The translations under genes and the position numbers were made by a program. A stretch of DNA of 64,000 nucleotides. It comes from Ahaetulla prasina. Taxonomy: Eukaryota > Chordata > Lepidosauria > Squamata > Colubridae. Of this stretch, positions 59,429-64,000 are shown piece by piece. The stretch's first letter is position 1. The number at the start of each line of letters is the position of its first letter. Below the pieces are notes generated by a model. The model was not told the origin of the DNA. It was given only the letters and a program-made list of their open reading frames with translations, and made no database searches. The stretch spans positions 264,401,958 through 264,465,957 of the forward strand of contig NC_080540.1 in the NCBI RefSeq assembly GCF_028640845.1. The letters are read 5' to 3'.

Positions 59429-59661
59429 CAGGGGTCCTCAATCTGTGGGCTGCGGCCCACTACCGGTCCATGGCCTATTTGCAACCGGGCTGCATGAGTG
59501 GCTAGGTGGTGTGCGCGTGTGCTATCAGCCTCACTTGTGCAAGCAACAGTTGCTCATGTGGGCACATGTGCACGCGCCTGCCCCTCCAACAAAACCATCC
59601 CCTCTTTTCCCCCCCTTTCCCCCACTCCGGGCCACCAATCCAGAAAGGTTGGGGAACTCTG
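59429..59661. mobile_element. hAT-like element
   Basis: CAGGGGTCCTCAATCTGTGG at the left and GGTTGGGGAACTCTG at the right are inverse ends. The body holds TACCGGTCCATGGCC and TGTGCACGCG-type runs shared with 2362 and 60745. Confidence 0.75.
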
Positions 59662-59792
59662 CCATAGTTGATATAAAAGCTTCTCCCCATCCCACGCCGC
59701 CACTTTTGTTTTTCTAAACTTTTTTTCCCTCCCTGTTTTGGAGTGGGAGAGGGAAAATCAAAATCAAAAAAGTGATTCTGGAATCTAACAAT

Positions 59793-60035
59793 TTTAGAAT
59801 AGAATAGAATGTTTTATTGGTCAAGTGTGATTGGACACACAAAGAATTTGTCTTGGTGCATATGCTCTTGGTGTACATAAGAAAAGAAACCTTCATCAAG
59901 AATCATAAGATACAACACTTAACGATAGTCATAGGGTACAAATAAGCAATCAGGAAACAATCAATATCAATATAAATCGTAAGGATACAAGCAACAAAAT
60001 TACAGTCATACAGTTTAAAAACCCTCAACAAATAA
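59793..60035 (-). repeat. LINE end with AGAAT-type microsatellite tail
   Basis: Starts with TAGAATAGAATAGAATG, then TTTTATTGGTCAAGTGTGAT, TGGACACACAAAGAATTTGT, and TACAGTCATACAGT at the far end. A LINE 3' end of this kind, in reverse orientation, seeds ATAGA microsatellites in snakes according to published work on snake CR1-type elements. Confidence 0.7.
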
Positions 60036-60744
60036 ATAAATGGATGATTTGTAGATGAGATAAAAAATGCAACCTTTATCTATTTATTCCCATTGTTTAC
60101 AGCAGACCTAGCATTTTACAGCCCATAGGCCACATCCGGACCTTTGATAGTCCTTGTCTGACCAGTAGTGGTGGTGGTGGTGATTGGGGTGATAACAACA
60201 AGTCCCAATTACTCATGGCTTTTGGGGAAAATTAATTGCCCACCTCTGGTTTATAGGAACCAAGCAGGAGAAATAGTCAGCACCCACTAGCATTTTTTAT
60301 TTTGAATGACCCGTAATTTTGAAGAATTCTGTTCTACATTATATTGGAACCTACCTGATCCAGTTTTGAAATAAGGATTGAACTTCAGAATGATTGTGAT
60401 AAGAATGGATAATGTTTTTCTTTATTTTTTTCTTGTTGAAAAATGGGAATGGATGAAGAAAGGAAGGTACAAATGAGCTAATGAAACTTTCCCCTTCTCT
60501 GCATCTTGATATTTGGGTATATTACATGCTTTCTTCTGTGTTTAATATTTTCTAATTTAAGATGCTAGTTATCACAGGAAAGGGGAAAATATTAGCGTAT
60601 TGATACAGTTGTATGAAGAAAAATGTTTTCATTAACAACAGCAAAACTCTGTAGTGTTCTGAGATAACAACAATAAACAAGCTTCATACAAAATTAATTT
60701 AGGAAGAAGGAAAAACAGGAAATTGGTGAAAGGAGAATCTAAAG

Positions 60745-61060
60745 CAGAAGTCCCTAATCCCTGGGTCGCAGCCTGGTACCAGGCCATGGCCCATTCAGAA
60801 CTGGGCTGCAAGAGCAGTGGGTCAGAGCACACGCACGCACATAACTTGACTTCCATGAGTGGCAGGACAGCATGCACACAGCTCGACTAGTGCAAGTAGC
60901 GGGCTGGTACGCACATGCACAGCTTGACTTGCGTGAGTGGCAGGCCTGTGCACACTGCACAACATGTGTGTGCATTCTGGCCCACCACTTGTTTGGGCCT
61001 GTTCCCCTCTTCTCTCTTCCTCTCACTGGGCCGCCAAACCCTGAAGGTTGGAGACCGCTG
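60745..61060. mobile_element. hAT-like element, longer copy
   Basis: CAGAAGTCCCTAATCCCTGG on the left and AGGTTGGAGACCGCTG on the right; flanks ATCTAAAG and ATCCAAGG agree at 6 of 8. The body repeats GCTTGACTTGCGTGAGTGGC-like units. Confidence 0.72.
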
Positions 61061-61092
61061 ATCCAAGGCACTCTAAAAACCTAATATACTTT

Positions 61093-61420
61093 TATCCAAA
61101 TTGTAGGATTGTTGATGTTAGTTGGTTAAGTGGTGGTTAAGCAAATGCTGTGGCCATTAAGTGAATCCGTTTTATCCAGTGGGTGGTTTTGGTCAGAAAC
61201 TGGAAGCAAACATCAGCAAGTGGTGTAAAATTGTCAACAATCATTTCATGTGGGACTCTGCCAACAGCCATAAATGTGAACTGATTTTCAAGTGCTCAAA
61301 ATGCAGTCATGTCACCACGGGATGGTGCGGACCTCCAAATCAGGCCTTAAGTAGCTTTTGGAGGTCTGCCATAACTTTGAATGGTTGCTAAATCACCGGT
61401 TGTAAGTTGAAAACTACCTG
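61093..61420. repeat. Family C element, 5'-worn copy
   Basis: Ends GTTGTAAGTTGAAAACTACC then TG and TA, as in the copy at 38650. Its left end is barely recognisable (GTTGGTTAAGTGGTGG). Confidence 0.65.
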
Positions 61421-61424
61421 TATG

Positions 61425-64000
61425 ACTGTTCTAAGCAGTTGCGCAAAGAAAATGTTCATGCATATAAATTAAACTATGTAAGCCAAAAAATAGTTCATTT
61501 TTAATGAAGTGAGGCTAACACAATTATATACTACCTCTTTATGATCTAGGAGTGTTAGAATTTATGACAGGTGTCAGAGTAAATTGGCAACTTGCTTTAT
61601 TCTTAAAGTAGTTTCAGTTACAAAGAAGAAGTGAATTTAGCAGATGAGAGGATTCAGATTAGCAAGTTGCATAAAATGGCAAGCTGAAATACAACTAATA
61701 TTATAGCTATGTAACTTGTAACATATTGACATTGATGTTTTTTTTCTGTCAACAAATTGATTAGTTATTACAAAAAAGATGGAACTATACATGGAATGTA
61801 AAATAATGCAATCTAAGAATTAATTGCTTTTTGGAATCTTGCCTCATTGGAGACCAATACATAAAAACTGTATTATAATTAGAACAATGTTTAGAAAATA
61901 GTTACGGTACTAAAACAAATAGCCAGTTAATGAATGCATTTAATTTCCAGGCATCTTCCTTGCTTTACCTTACCTTACCAAACATCCTCTATCAAAAATG
62001 CAATCTATACATTTAAATGGTCTGAAAAAATATTTAGAAGCTCTAAATAGAAAAATGACATATCTGCAGGTCAGCAACAATGTGCATAGTCCCTATTATG
62101 CATCAACACATTTTGCTTCAGGTATAACAGTTCAGTCACAAAACTTAGCAGAGCATAAAAAAATAACTTACGGGTTCAGTAGAAAGAGACAGGAAGAGAA
62201 ATACTTTGAAGAAGCTTAGTATGTGCTTATGACCAATAAAGTATATCTCTAAACCTTTCTGAAAATTCTTATTGTCTTTTTACAATGCTTCACTAAACCT
62301 TTAAGGCAAAACTGCCCTTTTCAAATAAATTCAACATTCTGAAATCAGGTTAAAAATATACTTGGCAATTTCTACTGAGAACTGCATTTAGAGTGTATGA
62401 AGTATTTTTTATCTGCAAAACTGTGCCGTGATCTTTACCAATATAACCACTCGGATTTACAAGTTGCATTATTTGCCTTTGGGCCTTTCCCCTACTTTGG
62501 TTTCATGTAAAATATTAATGCAAATGCCATTATATTTAATCATACCCCTATGGTGCCATTAAACTTTCAAAGCACAGAACAGTTGTGAGATATTATTAAT
62601 TAGGTTACAGTTAAATTGTGGTCCATTTACTGTTCTCTAGAGAGGCAAATGGCTGTAGTCACATGATCTTAATTCAGGTGGTGTAGAAATACAGCAAAAC
62701 AAATAATAAATTATTTATGATGTGGTGTTTGGGAATACAATATGCAGCAGCCTCCTAACTATGTAATTTGAGTTTGGAAGAAAAAAATAGTACATAACTA
62801 AATATAATGAATTAATATGTGAAATAAATGCTGTTCACTATAAAATGGTATAGTACCAGAATATGAGGACTTCAACAATAATTAACTTACTGAAATATAT
62901 GACTATATGCATTCACTGCATGTTGCATAGTTTTTAGGTCTCTATCCTTCTCTCACCTAGTGACTAGTAGGTGTATTCAGATTATAACTCAGAATTCCTA
63001 ACCAATGCATTTATAACTTGGAATTTTGAAAGCGAAACCCCATGTATCCAATAGGTAACTGATCAGTTGGGATAAACTTGATTATAAGAGCTTTTTCAGT
63101 TTTCTCTGTCATAAGGCCTTTTTCTATGCCATTCTGCCATTTTATCTTTTTAAGAGAGAGTGAGAGTAAAAGTTCCATTTGCATGTTATTATGTTACGCT
63201 TTAAGAAAAAGAAAAGGAGAAATAACTGCAAGTATGCTCAAAGCATTTTCTAGGCTTCCATGATAAAATATTTTTCCCTGAGTAACACTTAATCAGATAC
63301 TATGTAACATTTAAGTAATTCCCCATTTTTAAAAAATCATCCTCTCTTTCTGTCATTCCTCTAAACCTCTCAGGTACTTGTGGTTGTTTATCTTTCATGC
63401 TATGCAGATGAAACTAGATGTATTCCAAGGAAAAGAGAAGCTGAATCATCAGACATAAACATGCTATTCTTATTATCTTGGCACCTAAGCAAAGGCAAAA
63501 TTTTCCTTTCAAATACCACTGTGTGGCAGCTGTGACTGTCCTTAATGAGTGTTTTACTTAAAATAGACAGAAACTGGGAAGGCTTAAATGGGAACGATAC
63601 CAAGAAAACAGACCAACCAGCCAGATGGTGAGTACTTCCAGCAGGGTGGGGGGAGAGGCAGACTGTGAAAGAGTCAAATCACAGCAATTAACAGAGAATA
63701 AAGGGACATGTGGGAGCACTTACACTTTTGTGAAACACTCTTGTTTTTCATCATCCCCTACACATTTATATGTATGCATATGTAATTATATCTGACAGAC
63801 AGGTTGAATATTTACTTTTGGTCTGTTACAGCTACATTTTAACTATTCCCAGCCATATTAAATCTTCCATTTGAAACTAGATGCAGTTTTTCCCAATGCA
63901 ATTCCTAAATTGTGACATTAATTGCAAGTGTTAAACAATTTTTATCAAGCAAATTAATAGCAATATTTGTCTCTCTGCAATAAGTATGAAAGCAATAAGT
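61425..64000. other. Upstream flank of RASA1
   Basis: AT-rich sequence with short open frames of no recognisable content. I see no exon, RNA gene or confident repeat. Distant regulatory elements cannot be excluded from one sequence. Confidence 0.5.

Overview
The window is vertebrate nuclear DNA, AT-rich and intron-dominated, almost certainly from a squamate reptile and most likely a snake. The evidence is two recognisable single-copy genes with vertebrate exon structure, plus squamate-type repeats: CR1/L2-clade LINEs ending in a short hairpin and an (AAAT)n tail, a BovB-tailed SINE of the Sauria type, a LINE end with an AGAAT-type microsatellite tail, a squamate L1 fragment, and many small hAT-like and mariner-like elements. 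Nothing bacterial, plasmid or phage-like is present.

Layout. Positions 1-4.1 kb hold the last three coding exons of CCNH (cyclin H, + strand; the 5' part lies left of the window). A convergent intergenic gap of about 3 kb follows, with a 250-bp polypurine tract. RASA1 (p120 RasGAP, - strand) runs from the start codon in a CpG island at 57.0 kb to a stop codon at 7.4 kb. All 25 coding exons were placed, every intron has GT-AG ends, and the joined frame predicts 1,011 residues: SH2-SH3-SH2-PH-C2-RasGAP and a C-terminal tail. Upstream of the CpG island (57.6-64 kb) I found only repeats, including one probable solo LTR.

The two genes are not known to act in one pathway. Cyclin H is the regulatory subunit of the CDK-activating kinase in TFIIH; RASA1 switches off Ras. 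The tail-to-tail arrangement is the same as in human 5q14, so this is conserved synteny.

The RASA1 introns carry most of the rest: a decayed 2.3-kb LINE in intron 24 framed by two inverted copies of an unidentified repeat, an L1 end and a mobile element in intron 16, two TA-flanked miniature elements sharing one end sequence, at least six copies of a second TA-flanked family across the window, hAT-like elements with 8-bp target duplications, and a 177-bp near-palindrome. I did not find a new multigene system. The most useful observations concern the repeats, a few lineage-specific RASA1 and CCNH residues, and structured intronic DNA.
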